Source: Sophora flavescens
Lineage: Eukaryota; Streptophyta; Magnoliopsida; Fabales; Fabaceae
Assembly (NCBI GenBank): GCA_030762895.1
Contig: CM061066.1
Coordinates: forward strand, 121,922,552-121,986,551
Direction of reading: 5' to 3'
DNA: 64,000 nt
Shown: piece by piece, positions 1 to 11,786 of the stretch
Layout of the letters: each line of letters opens with the position of its first letter
How positions within the stretch are numbered: the first letter of the stretch is position 1
Program-made: the position numbers and the translations under genes
The notes under the pieces: model-generated
What the model was told of the DNA's origin: nothing
The model's input: the letters and a program-made list of their open reading frames with translations, nothing else
The model's database searches: none

Positions 1-32
1 GGTAAATTGAGGTTGCTGTATCAGGGAAAGAA

Positions 33-760
33 TGTGAGAAATTTTCAAAATTCTTAAACGGTTAAATCTAATTAATGGCGCCTAATTGTCATTACTTGGT
101 CGTGTAGCCTAGCGGTAGCGATTTCATTGGTTTGATGCCTTGGTCAGTGTTCGAATCCTATGTCCCTCATTTTTGTTGAATATTATCACTGTTGTTTAAC
201 GTTCTGGAAAAATAAAATGATAAAGTGCTGTTGAGCAGATTCGAACCTGGCTCTATGAGGGAAGGGACACATCTGTTGGCCACTAGGCCAACTGATGTCT
301 TGTGACAGTTAATGAACGTTAATACTACTTACTTATGTATGGAATTTGACCGTTTTTTGAAACTTTTGAAGAGTTGTTTCCTTTCACCAAGTGACATGAG
401 TTGGTCTATAAATAAAACCATCTGCATGCAGTAATTGACACGAAAAACTCAGAATCTCTCAACCATTCTTCACTCCAAATCACCTTCTTTTCTCCCTTAT
501 GCGCAGAGAGAGTTAAGGAGACTATTGTTCTGTAAACTGCCATTGTCGATACGCTTGGTTTAGGGTGTGCAAACCAAACCAAGGTTCTCCATTGTATCCT
601 GAAGGGGATTCGCCAGTTACACCTGTTGCATCCAATCTACGAGGAGAGATTGGTGGGGGCGAATCGAACATAAAGCCTAGTATCCTCACACGCCTTGGAG
701 ATTGCGCATTACCATTATTTTCTTCTTCTTTGTTGCAGATCCATACCCCATTTACTAACA
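33..760 (+). repeat. 5' LTR of the copia element
   Basis: This 728-bp repeat matches 5245-5943 along its whole length. It carries a TATA-like TATAAATA at 407-414, the probable Pol II promoter, and ends in CA just before the internal region. It also holds two tRNA-like modules: A and B boxes at 105-158 on the plus strand and at 238-290 on the minus strand. Compared with the right LTR it has an extra 24-bp block near 590-613. Confidence 0.95.
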
Positions 761-785
761 ATCTTTAGGTTCGATTTCTGTAATA

Positions 786-3700
786 ATGGCTGCAACATTG
801 AAGGAGATGACTTCTGAGTTTATGAAACTTGAGAGGTTCGAAGGCGGAAACTTTCATCGTTGGCAAAAGAAGATGCACTTCCTTCTTACAACATTGAAGG
901 TGGCCTATGTGTTGAACACACCAAGACCAGAGGAAAGAGAAGATGAGACCATCAATGAGACTCGTGAGAGGAACAAGTGGGTTAATGATGACTACATTTG
1001 CATGGGGCATATTTTGAATGGCATGACCGACTCATTGTTCGATGTGTATCAAAATGCGGGATCCTCCAAAGAACTATGGGAGAAACTTGAGGCAAGATAC
1101 ATGATGGAGGACGCAACAAGTAAGAAATTTCTTGTTAGTCGTTTTAATAATTATAAAATGGTTGATGGTATGCCTATCATGGAACAAATGCATGAAATTG
1201 AACGTATTCTCAATAACTACAAACAACATAATATGCATATGGATGAAACCATCATTGTCTCCTCAATCATTGACAAACTTCCTCCTTCATGGAAAGACTT
1301 TAAAAGAAGTCTTAAACATCTAAAAGATGACATTTCTCTTGAACAGTTGGGTAATCACCTTCCTTTAGAAGAAGAGTATCGTAAACAAGATGATACTAAA
1401 GAACATTCTGTTCATGAGAAGGTGCATGTAGTAGAGGAAGGGAAATCTGGTAAGTCCTCTAAAAAGAGGAATCAGGATTTTGTAAAATCTCATGAAAACA
1501 ACAATGAGAATGACTACAAGAAAAAGAAAAAGAAAAATGGTTGTTTCTATTGTGGAAAACCGGGACATTTCAAGAGGAATTGTCGTCTCCTGAAAAAGGA
1601 AAAGGAGAAGGAATCTAGTGCAACAAAGGACAATCTTGTTGCGGTCATTCCCGAAATCAACATGATAGAAGATGTTGGATCATGGTGGATTGACTCCGGT
1701 GCAACTCGCCATGTGTGTAAGAACAAGGATCTCTTCAAGACAATTAATGAAGAAGATGGAACCGTTCTATATATGGGAATTGCATCAACTATCCAAGTTA
1801 AAGGCAAAGGGACGGTGGAACTAGAATTCACTTCGGGAAAAGTAGTCACTCTTACAGATGTTTATTATGTACCAGATGTTAGGAAGAATTTAATTTCTGT
1901 ACCGTTACTAAATAAGTACGGGTTCAAATGTGTATTTGAGGGAGACAAGTTTATCCTCTCTAAGGGAGGAATGTTTGTAGGAAAGGGATACCTTTGTGAG
2001 AATATGTTCAAACTCAATATTATTAATGATAATGGATTTATTTATGCTTATATTGTTGAGTCTTGTAATTTATGGCATTCTCGTTTAGGACATGTTAATT
2101 TTAGGAAAATGGATGAAATGATGAATTCATGTTTAATTCCTAAAACAAGTAGGATTTTGGATGCATGTACAACTTGTATGCTAACTAAGATAACTAGATT
2201 TCCTTTTCCTAGAGTTGAAAGAAGTTATAAAGTGTTAGATTTAATTCATTCTGATGTATGTGATTTACATGGTTGGCCCACTATAGGTGGTAAAAAATAT
2301 TTTGTGACATTCATAGATGATTGTACTAGATATTGCTATATATATTTAATGCATTCAAAGGATGAAGTGTTAGATAAATTTAAGATATTTAAAACAGAAG
2401 TAGAACTTCAACATGAAACATTTATTAAATGTTTTAGGAGTGATAGAGGAGGAGAGTTCTATAACCCTAGTTACTTTGAGTCTACTGGAATAATTCACCA
2501 AACAACCGCACCTTATTCCCCACAACAAAACGGTATAGCTGAAAGGAAAAATAGAGTATTAGAAGAAATGGTAAATGCAATGTTATCATATTCTGGTCTA
2601 GCAAAGGGTTATTGGGGAGAAGCCTTGTTGATGGCTTGTTATATCTTGAATAGAGTTCCAAACAAAAGGAACAAAATAACCCCATATGAACTTTGGAAAA
2701 ATAGAAAGCCCAACCTCGACTATTTCAAAGTTTGGGGTTGTAGGGCAATAGTAAAAGTTCCTGAACCAAAAAGAAAGAAATTAGGTGAAAGGGGAATTGA
2801 ATGTGTGTTCCTGGGCTATGCTAAAAATATCAAAGCATATAGATTCATGGTTATAGAATCTAATGACTCATATCCTGTAAATGCAGTAATTGAGTTTAGG
2901 GATGCTATCTTTCAAGAAGATAGGTTTAACTCAATTCCAAGTCACAAAAATGATGTTCATAGTAATGCACATAATCTAGAAACCAATGTATTTAATAATG
3001 ATACTCTAGATAGTTCATAACTTAGAAGAAGTCAGAGAGCTAGGAAAGAGAAAACGTATGGACCAGACTTTTTCATGTTCCTTGTTGAAGGAACAAGAGA
3101 GTCCATAGACAGTTATGGACCAATATGTTATAATACAGAAAGTGATCCAGAAACATTCGAAGAGGCAATAAAGTCTCAAGATGCCGCTTTCTGGAAGGAA
3201 GCTATACAAGAGGAAATAGACTCAATAATGGGGAATAAAACGTGGAAATTAGTAGACCTCCCACCTGGTTCCAAACCTATAGGTTGTAAATGGATTTTCA
3301 AAAGGAAAATGAAGGTAGATGGAACCATAGATAAATTTAAGGCAAGACTAGTTGCTAAGGGTTTTACACAAAAAGAGGGCATTGACTATTTTGATACATA
3401 TGCACCTGTGGCAAGAATTGCCTCAATTAGAGTGTTATTGGCACTTGCATCCATCTATAAGTTTGTCATTCATCAAATGGATGTGAAAACAACATTTCTT
3501 AATGGGGAGTTAGATGAAGAGGTGTATATGTCACAACCTAAAGGGTTTGTGGTTAATGGTCAAGAAAAGAAGGTGTGTAAATTGAATAAGGCATTGTATG
3601 GACTAAAACAAGCTCCTAAACAATGGCATCAAAAGTTTGATCAAGTTATGCTAGCTAATGGATATAAAATAAATGAATCTGACAAGTGTATTTATAGTAA

Positions 3701-4689
3701 ATTCCATAATGGAAAAGGTGTTATGATTTGTTTATATGTTGATGATATGTTAATATTTGGTACTGATCTAGATGAGGTGGAAAAAACTAAGAGTTTCCTC
3801 TCTAGTAATTTTGATATGAAAGACTTAGGGGAAGCCGATGTGATACTAGGGATTAGAATAATAAGAGATGGTGAGAACATAGGTTTGTCACAATCTCACT
3901 ATATAGAAAAGGTGTTAAAGAAATTTAATGAATTTATTGTCAATCAGTTGTTACTCCCTTTGATCACAACACTAATTTAGTACCAAATAAAGGTTGTCCA
4001 GTAGCACAACTTGAATACTCAAAAGTAATTGGATGCTTAATGTATGCCATGACATGTACTAGACCAGACATTGCATATCTTTGTAGGGAGACTAAGTAGG
4101 TATACAAGTAATCCAAGCAAAGACCATTGGCATCTTTGTCAGGAGAGTTTTGAAATACTTGAAGGGGACAATGAATTATAGTTTGAACTATAATGGATAT
4201 CCTTCAGTATTAGAAGGTTATACGGATGCCAGTTGGGTGACTTATACAGAAGATCATGCTTCAACAAGCGGTTGGGTCTTCACACTTGGTGGGGGTGCTA
4301 TTTCTTGGGGATCCAAGAAACAAACTTGCATTGCTGACTCCACCATGGCTGCAGAATTTATAGCATTGGCAGCAGGAAGCAAAGAAGCTGAATGGCTTAG
4401 AAATTTGATGTATGAGATACCAATTTGGCCAAAGCCAATAGCACCAATATCCATATATTGTGATAGTCAATCAACACTATCAAAGACATATAGCCAGGTT
4501 TATAATGGAAAGTCCAGGCACATTGGGCTAAGGCATAGCTATGTAAAAGATTTGATTACAAATGGAGTAATATCCATAGTCTTTGTGAAAACAGAGAGGA
4601 ATCTTGCAGATCCTTTGACGAAAGGACTGACAAGGGATATGGTGTTGAAAACATCATTAGGGATGGGACTCAAGCCCATATCTACATGA
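786..4689 (+). pseudogene. copia gag-pol polyprotein, broken by a stop and two frameshifts
   Basis: The first open segment (786-3020, 744 codons) holds a copia gag domain (from about residue 12), a CCHC zinc knuckle (residues 253-266), the retroviral-type aspartic protease motif DSGA (from D303), the GAG-pre-integrase HxxxxH part (WHSRLGH) and the integrase core. A TAA at 3018-3020 interrupts an otherwise continuous frame, because reading continues to 3980 in the same frame. That stretch carries the reverse transcriptase with its catalytic YVDD (in LYVDDMLIFG). A frameshift near 3935-3945 and a second near 4080-4090 move the frame twice. The RNase H domain and C-terminus are then open at 4150-4689. 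The family normally makes one polyprotein of about 1300 residues, so this copy cannot make it. Domain assignments are confident; exact frameshift positions are estimates. Confidence 0.93.
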
Positions 4690-5244
4690 TCACCAATGGT
4701 GGAAACCCGACTCACACTTGAGTAGCATCAAGTCTTGAGTTCAATGGGCCAAAGTACACTATGAGAGTGATTGCAAGTACTTGACAAATAGATACATCCC
4801 AAGGTTTAAAAGTACTTGGAAACCATAAGGACAATAAAGAAAAGGGTGAGCTTTTGCTCTTAATGGACATATAGCACATATGTGCTGAGGTGCCCAACTT
4901 ATGGGGGTGCTTCTGGTAAAGTCCACCTATGTGAGAGTGAAGTGTGGCCGCTTCTTAGAGTTGGGCTTGACTCTGTAAGCTCTCATGAAAAGGATACACG
5001 ACACAAGGCCTTATCAAATGTGTTACACTACCACGTCGTTCAATGGTACCGAGATTTCATGTGTAAGTCATGCACACTTGTTCTAAGGAATATTTGGTTC
5101 AAAGCTTGTCTACCATTTTATTCAGGGATGAGTGAAACCCATGGTTTACTAAGCAAAGGTTCAAATCTCCAAGATACCTTTGTCTGAAAGCATGCGATTT
5201 CCGGAATAATGGGATTTGGATTTATTTTGAAAATGGTGGGGGAT
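4690..5244 (+). other. copia 3' internal untranslated region
   Basis: There is no supported gene between the RNase H stop and the 3' LTR. The segment ends in a purine-rich tract (AAATGGTGGGGGA-like) directly upstream of the LTR, the expected plus-strand primer site. A 101-codon open stretch at 4882-5187 resembles nothing I recognise and is treated as chance. Confidence 0.7.
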
Positions 5245-5943
5245 TGTGAGAAATTTTCAAAATTCTTAAACGGTTAAATCTAATTAATGGCGCCTAATTG
5301 TCACTACTTGGTCGCGTAGCCTAGCGGTAGCGACTTCATTGGTTTGATGCCTTGGTCAGTGTTCGAATCCTATGTCCCTCATTTTTGTTGAATATTATGA
5401 CTGTTGTTTAACGTTCTGGAAAAATAAAATGATAAAGTGCTGTTGAGCGGATTCGAACCTGGCTCTGTGAGGGAAGGGACACATCTGTTGGCCACTAGGC
5501 CAACTGATGTCTTGTGACAGTTAATGAACGTTAATACTACTTATGTATGGAATTTGACCGTTTTTGAAACTTTTGAAGAGTTGTTTCCTTTCACCAAGTG
5601 ACATGAGTTGGTCTATAAATAAAACCATCTGCATGCAGTAATTGACACGAAAAACTCAGAATCTCTCAACCATTCTTCACTCCAAATCACCTTCTTTTCT
5701 CCCTTATGCGCAGAGAGAGTTAAGGAGACTATTGTTCTGTAAACTGCCATTGTCGATACGCTTGGTTTAGGGTGTGCAAACCAAACCAAGGTTCTCCAGT
5801 TACACCTGTTGCATCCAATCTACGAGGAGAGATTGGTGGGGGCGAATCGAACCTAAAGCCTAGTGTCCTCACACGCCTTGGAGATTGCGCATTACCATTA
5901 TTTTCTTCTTCTTTGTTGCAGATCCATACCCCATTTACTAACA
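5245..5943 (+). repeat. 3' LTR of the copia element
   Basis: A 699-bp copy of 33-760. The 29-bp length difference is fully explained by three indels (24, 4 and 1 bases). The TATA-like box lies at about 5614-5621. The two tRNA-like modules are conserved here at about 5317-5370 and 5452-5503. Confidence 0.95.
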
Positions 5944-7500
5944 TAGAAAGTGGTTTCTATGAGGAAGAAACTGGTTTCAGTTTTTGCAGGATTTTCCGGG
6001 AGGCTGCTGTTCTGTTTTCTGGTTTTTTCTCTGGTACATTTGCTGATATGCATCTTCCTCTTTCTAAGTTGGCTGCTGATATGCTATTGATGCAATAATT
6101 GGTGTCTGTTTTCTCTGATTTAAAACTACACGGATATGCTGGTCTGTTTTTTGGTTTCTTTTCCTGATACATTTGCTGTTATGCTTCTTCCCCTTTCTAA
6201 GTTGATGGCTGTTATGCTATTGATGCATTGGAAAATTCAAGTCATACTTTAAACACCATCCACCAACTCTCTATTTGAAATCCAATAACCACCATCCACC
6301 AAGAGACGACTCATCCCACAAATTTGAAATCCAAGTCATGCTTTAAACACATTATAGACAAAATAGTAAAAGAGATGAATCAAGTAGTGGGGGTTGAAAT
6401 TTCTCACAAACTCTATTTTTCACTTACCAATATCATCGACCCATCAATAATCACCATACACCAAGATTGACTGTGTGTTTGAAAAAAGAAAAGTCATCCC
6501 ACGAATGTTGAAATCCAAGTCATACTATACACACATTATAGACAAAATGATAAACGAGATGAACTAAGCAACGGGACAATTGACTTGAACATGTGTTGAT
6601 CTTTGAGTTATCTTTACATTAAAGCGCTTGTTCACAAGTCAAATTTCTTTTTGAATAACGGATTAGGAAATACATTTATATGATATTTGACTTGTGAACA
6701 CGCGCTTTTATGATCACTATCATTAAATTTTGAAAGAACAATTAAGGAACTAAGCACATCGATAACTAGAACGTGATCCTTGTTTTGTTTTTTTCTCACA
6801 TTGCTTAATATCACTATTTTTTTGCATAATGATCATCATTTATTTGAACTATATCAAAGTGTTGCTGAGTATAAAATCTGTGGAAATCAAGCGTAGAACC
6901 AAAGCAAATTAAGTGTTAATTCCTGTGTTTAATTTCAAAAACTTGTGAGAGTTTTTCAAAGGCCGAATTGAAGAGCGGATAACTGATCCACCCCTTAAAT
7001 AATTTCATCCATCAATTATTTATACAAAAATTACCACTTATTATCTAGATGTGCCCCATGTTGGGTGTCCAAATAATGGAGTTGTTTTAGATTTATCAAC
7101 CACTGACACATAATATATACATCCTAATCACATTATCTCAAAGTATACCAATTGCCGTTTGATCAAATCACACTTTCAAAATTTACCTCACAGGTAAAAA
7201 TGATTCGAATACAATGAACCGTAAGGAGTTAAGGACTTTCTCATGGACAAGAAGAGGCAAAAGAGACAGAAATGAAGTGATTAGTGCACCTGTTGGTATG
7301 ATTTAAGCCCATTAAGCCCATAAGAAGAGTCCCAAAACTACTTGGTTTGAGAGAATAAGTATTAAGTACCACATTAAGCTTCCATTCCATGGGATTTACA
7401 GTATCTGCTTGTTCTTGCCAACTACCGGAGAGGAAGCATTTTATACTAGTTGACATATTATTGATATTAAGGACGAAGCATTATAGATAACAAGAGAAGA
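5944..7500. other. Intergenic spacer with short duplications and a hairpin
   Basis: No gene is supported. Just right of the copia element, two roughly 90-bp copies (6005-6094 and 6137-6227) share most positions. A second pair of related blocks lies near 6324-6390 and 6505-6575; both contain a GACAAAAT-like core and an AGAGATGAA-like core. The hairpin at 6621-6708 is listed separately. The rest is AT-rich sequence with no recognisable content. Confidence 0.6.
6621..6708. repeat. 24-bp inverted repeat (hairpin)
   Basis: Arms 6621-6644 and 6685-6708 are reverse complements with one mismatch and are separated by 40 bp. Their outer ends read AAAGCGC and GCGCTTT. This could be a relic of a foldback element or a transcribed hairpin. 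No open reading frame or target duplication was seen around it. Confidence 0.7.
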
Positions 7501-7511
7501 AACTATGATAA

Positions 7512-7517
7512 TTTATT
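7512..7517 (-). terminator. Candidate poly(A) signal of the reductase gene
   Basis: The minus strand reads AATAAA here, about 135 nt downstream of the stop codon of the reductase gene. This is a typical plant 3'-UTR position. The assignment rests on motif and spacing only. Confidence 0.45.
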
Positions 7518-7650
7518 GAGGATGCTTGAATGTCTGTCATAAACATTGTTCAGAAATTATGTAACAAAAATTTCAGGTCCTCATTACAGGGTTTGTACAG
7601 AACCATGAAAATCACCATATATGACAGAGCACCAGGAATATATAAAAGAG

Positions 7651-9229
7651 CTAAACATAACCACCATTAACACGAATAACCTGACCATTAACCCACTCAC
7701 CAGCATCAGTAGCCAAAAACCCCACCAGAGGGGCTACATCCTTCGTCTCACCAAGCCTACTGAGCGGAGATTCTGCGATTGCTGCTTTCACTTGCTCTTC
7801 AGTCTTCCCGGCATAGTACATGTCAGTTGCAATTGGCCCAGGTGCAACACAGTTAGCTGTAATTCCTGTTCCCTTCAGCTCTTTGACCAGAATATGTATC
7901 ATGGCCTCAACAGATGCTTTAGATGCTGTGTATGCCCCAAAATTTGGTTTCAGTGCACCCACCAGTGATGAAGATAACATTATAATTCGACCTCCACCAC
8001 CACGTATCAAACGGTTCGCTGCCTCTTTACAGCACAGAAATGCCCCTCTTGCATTTACACTATAAAAGATCCACAAGTTATCGATTAGAACACTAAGATT
8101 AAGAAAATAACATCAATCAACTTAAATGGTATACATAGAAGGCAGAGACTCTATATAAAACCAAAAAGCTAAAAGACCTAAAGACCCAAATACTCCAAAT
8201 TTGTAAATTGTTGGCACTGATAAATCACCCATAAACATAGCACTGCCACAGACCAAAAACGCTTCCAGACAGGCATGTCAGAAATATGGATAAAGACAAG
8301 TAAAAGCATTAGAAATGCGGCCAGACAGGCATTGCCGCTAGTTTAAATAATCGGAGACCCGTGTGAACTCCTTACACTAGTAATCAGCAGCTTCATCATG
8401 GAATAGCCACATCAGAATTGAGAATCCAATGAGAGCAAGCCGTTTCAACATAGCAGCAGCAAGATAATATTCCAGAGTAATTAATCAACTTAGAAGACAG
8501 ATCATAAGCAAAACATGGGAGTAAAAAAACAGAAAAACAGAATTAACCAGTCCCTGTAGCAATATGCCAATCCCTTTTTTTTATCAGTTGAAAACCTATA
8601 CCATGATCTTGATTTAATTAGTTCAGAGATAACCATCAAATTGAATTAACGCTTATTTACTCATAATCAACCACAAACTGAATCAATCATTCGTCAAAGT
8701 GATGTAATTAAATACTCAAACAACTGAATTAACCATTTCACATGTCACATCACTTATGGTATTATGGATTCAAGCATTTGGTTACATTTTTCAGTATTAA
8801 TTAACGATGAAACGAGGGGAAGAAAGAAAAGTACCCGAAAGTGCGATCAAAGTCCTCCAATGAAGTGTTGGCAATGGAAGGGTACGTGCTGGTAAGAACG
8901 CCGGCCGAGTTAACCAGGATATGAACCGGCGAGTTGAAGGCGCGTTCGGCTTCGTCGAAGAGGGCCTTCACATGGACCGGATCCGACACGTCACCGCGGA
9001 CCGTGATGGCTCGAGGCAGATTGCCATGGCCGCTGGCGTCAGAATTGATCTGCGCAATGACCGAGTCAGCTGGGACCGAGTTGGAAGTGTAGTTGACGAC
9101 GATTCGTGCACCGAGTGAACTCAGATGGAGAGCTATCTCTCTGCCGATTCCACGGGACGAGCCGGTCACGATTGCGACTCGGTCTTGAAGGGGAAGACAT
9201 TGGGATTGTGGTTGTGAAGAAGTAGCCAT
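7651..9229 (-). CDS. Short-chain dehydrogenase/reductase (NADPH-dependent aldehyde reductase-like), two exons
   Basis: Exon 1 is 9229-8835 and exon 2 is 8059-7651, joined across a 775-bp intron with GT (8834-8833) and AG (8061-8060). The join gives 267 residues and restores the conserved FGVNARGAF stretch, which confirms the splice. The classical SDR layout is present: glycine-rich NADP(H) site TGSSRGIG (22-29), NSAG (107-110), catalytic Asn134, Ser161-163, Tyr175 and Lys179 (YTASK), and PG-x-ATDM after beta-6 (205-212). Length and motifs fit plant SDRs annotated as NADPH-dependent aldehyde reductase-like proteins or FabG-like 3-oxoacyl reductases. The Arg at position 26 of the turn motif suggests an NADP(H) preference, which is an inference. 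I see no clear transit peptide, so a cytosolic enzyme is as likely as a plastid one. The gene is uninterrupted and is the only intact host gene in the window. The true substrate is unknown. Confidence 0.93.
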
Positions 9230-10398
9230 CTAGAATTAAGCTTATGTTCTGATTGTTCTCGGTCACGATTGCAGTGAAGTCGCTTTTTCTTTTCTTTTTT
9301 GGTCACGATTGCAGTGAACACTGGTCCTCCAGTTGGGTAGGATCGGAATGACGGTAAAGATCCTGTCAAGAGTTTCAACTATAGTGATTCAATATAAATA
9401 TATTAACCATGTAAATATTTCATTAATGATAAGAATAATTTCTAAAAGTTTTTCATTTACGAAGCATTACATATTTTAATATAAATATATTAATCATGTA
9501 AATATTTTCATCTTCACATATATCTCTAAAAGACAGAGCAAAGAGATAATCTTCTTTTTCTAGAGTTTCTTTTAGAACAAAAATAAAGATTTAGTTATGA
9601 CTACATCTATTATTTTCGTTAGTGACATTTCATCATCCAAAAATAAATCAAAATTATAGTTATACAACTTTGGAAACAACCAAATTTCTTACGACCACAA
9701 ATTGGAGATAATGTAGAATTAATGTGTTTGGATGAGAATGTAATGTCTATAACAATTGTTTAATATTTTTGCTTCCTAATTTTTTTCCACAACTTTCATG
9801 AATGATATTTGAACTAATTAACTTCCTATTTTTTGTACCCTGTAGATGTCTCTATCTATTGAAGGATGATTGTGACATGAAAAGTTCTCCCGTTGATAAT
9901 GAACAATCTTTTTTTTGGTAAGTTCATTTTTTTTTTGTAAGACCCAAAGAATAATGAACAATCTTTGGGTGGTGATGTTTTCAGAATATTGATAATATTG
10001 TTAAATTATCACTTTATTAAATTTTAATTTTTATATTATTATATTGATATGGTTTAGTTGTGTCAATAATTCTTTTGGTTTGTTTTTTTTATATAGGAAT
10101 CCAATTCACAAACATGTAAAAGTGCTACTGATTGATATAATAATAATTTATTAAAATATTATTATCAATTTTTTGAGTAATAGTCATAATACTTTTCCAT
10201 TGCCCATATGTACTCATTGGATCATGACTTTTGATTTTAGATTTTTTACACTGATTGATTGTTTGATTAAAAAAATCCCACTCAATCATACTATTAAATT
10301 TTGTTTACAGCAACAATAATTCGTAAAGAGTTCTAAAGCAATTGATGAACCATTTCATATAAAATTGTGAAATTGTGTATAGACATATCAAGCGGTTA

Positions 10399-10453
<55 letters not shown>

Positions 10454-10670
10454 TCAAACAATTAAATCATTTCAACATAACAAGTCTTTTCCCAATTCGT
10501 AATCATATAAATCAATATCAAATCATTCATTTAACATCAAGTCATTCGATTACAATAATCAACTGTGTCCATTTTCTTTGTTATCTTATATCTTTTATAT
10601 ATATATATTTGTGTGTGCCGGGGGGGGGGGATATATCTAAAAAATTAAGGTTTTATGTGAGAGTGAGAGG
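9230..10670. other. AT-rich spacer upstream of the reductase gene
   Basis: 9230-9400 probably holds the reductase promoter and 5' UTR. The block GGTCACGATTGC occurs here at about 9260 and 9301 and once inside exon 1 near 9165. The remainder to 10670 is very AT-rich, with a TA microsatellite and a short G tract near 10620-10630. No gene is supported. Confidence 0.55.
10402..10445. repeat. (AT)n microsatellite
   Basis: About 22 uninterrupted AT units followed by a T run. This is an ordinary plant dinucleotide repeat, likely variable in length between individuals. Confidence 0.95.
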
Positions 10671-11778
10671 TAGGACTGGACAAAATTTTCGGCCCGACCC
10701 GAAACCGAACATTCTGACAAGTGAAAACAGTAAACGGGCTGATTTTAACGGGTCATTGATCAGCGGGTCGCAAAATTCAGTTTCATCTGGGTAGCTTCGG
10801 GCAAGTTTGGATTGAGTAAACTATTTTCGATACCGCCCGAATCCGACCGAATAGATGTCGCATTAAAATTTTTTTTGAACGTTATTAGAATTACATTTAG
10901 TTGCTACCATCCAATCCATTCAGTCTCTGAGCGCATTGGGAAGATAAGTGTCTTGGGAATACAAGTGGCTCTCCTCAAAATTTCTTTCCGCATTTGAATT
11001 TTGACCATTTCTGTCTTTCTCCATAATTGCTCCCTCGTTCTCTTTCTTAGTTTATGATATTTCTCTCTTCTTCCATTTTTTTCTTCTTTCTCCATTTCTC
11101 TTTTCCTCCAATTTTTCTCTTCCTAGAAATCGTCACCTACTGATAAAGAGACTAATCGTCCATAGACACCAAATCATCACCTACTGTAACACTAGCTCAT
11201 CTCTGCCGTGTACAGATCTGATACAGAGGCCTTCGTTGCTTCTTTTCGCTGCCGAAAAGAGCACCATGTCGCTGTCGTCCAGAGCGGGACCATACGCGCG
11301 TCGTCGTGTGTTCTGCGGATCTTCTATAGAGATCTGACACAGCACCACGTCGTCATCGGTGCTGCCTTTGTCTTTGGCTCTAGTCCACCCGACAGTACGT
11401 TGTTTATATGTGCAGATCTGCCGAAAAGGTTCTATTTTGATGAACGAAGAGGAAGATAGACTTGTGTTTCAGATCTGCTCTTTAGATCTCCTTTTTCTTC
11501 TTCTGTTTTTGTTGTGTCGTTGTTGATTTAATTTTTTTTGTGAATGTTACATGTATTATATTATGTTACTGTCTTTCTGGATTATCCTCCTCAGTGTACA
11601 TTTTTTTATAAAAACAGTTGGAACCCACCCGTTACCCGGCCAACCCGCCCAAACCGACAACCGCCCAAACAGAAGCCACAAATGGACGGGAACGGGCCTT
11701 ATATTCCTCTGTTCGGTTTTGGTTGGTTTTACAATTTCGAGCCCGAACCTGACTGTAACTGACCGTTGTCCAGCCCTA
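10671..11778. mobile_element. Non-autonomous hAT-type transposon (1.1 kb)
   Basis: A perfect 8-bp direct duplication, gtgagagg, flanks the element (10663-10670 and 11779-11786); 8 bp is the size made by hAT transposases. The ends are short inverted repeats of about 13 bp, TAGGACTGGACAA on the left and TAGGGCTGGACAA read inward from the right, with one mismatch. Both ends carry GC-rich subterminal blocks of the CCCGACCC / CCCGCCC kind. No transposase is encoded. The interior contains a T/C-rich stretch (about 11000-11110) and a GC-rich block (about 11180-11460) that could be captured host sequence, though I could not name a source. Confidence 0.88.
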
Positions 11779-11786
11779 GTGAGAGG

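Larger units (their letters stand above)
33..5943 (+). mobile_element. Ty1/copia LTR retrotransposon, complete but disabled
   Basis: Two LTRs (33-760 and 5245-5943) flank a copia gag-pol region in the order gag, protease, integrase, reverse transcriptase, RNase H, which is the copia order. The element starts TG and ends CA. The 5-bp flanks are aagaa on the left and tagaa on the right, a one-mismatch target duplication. A purine-rich tract (about 5229-5243) sits directly before the right LTR, as expected of a polypurine tract. I see no canonical initiator-Met primer binding site after the left LTR. The LTRs differ by about eight substitutions plus indels of 24, 4 and 1 bases, so the insertion is young compared with its neighbours. 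The coding region is broken, so the element is not autonomous. Lineage within copia was not assigned. Confidence 0.95.

Noticed and set aside
100..300. True tRNA genes on either strand in the copia LTR
   Set aside because: A and B boxes are present, but no convincing acceptor stem or anticodon arm could be folded by eye, and the motifs are part of the LTR in both copies. Reported as tRNA-like only.
565..768. Short open frames on both strands in the copia LTRs (also near 5772-6098)
   Set aside because: They repeat in both LTRs, overlap each other and carry no domain.
7241..7456. Minus-strand 71-codon frame downstream of the reductase
   Set aside because: No recognisable motif; it lies beyond the poly(A) signal and has no splice partner.
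10375..10794. Open frame across the TA microsatellite
   Set aside because: The frame is open because of the repeat composition and runs into the hAT end.
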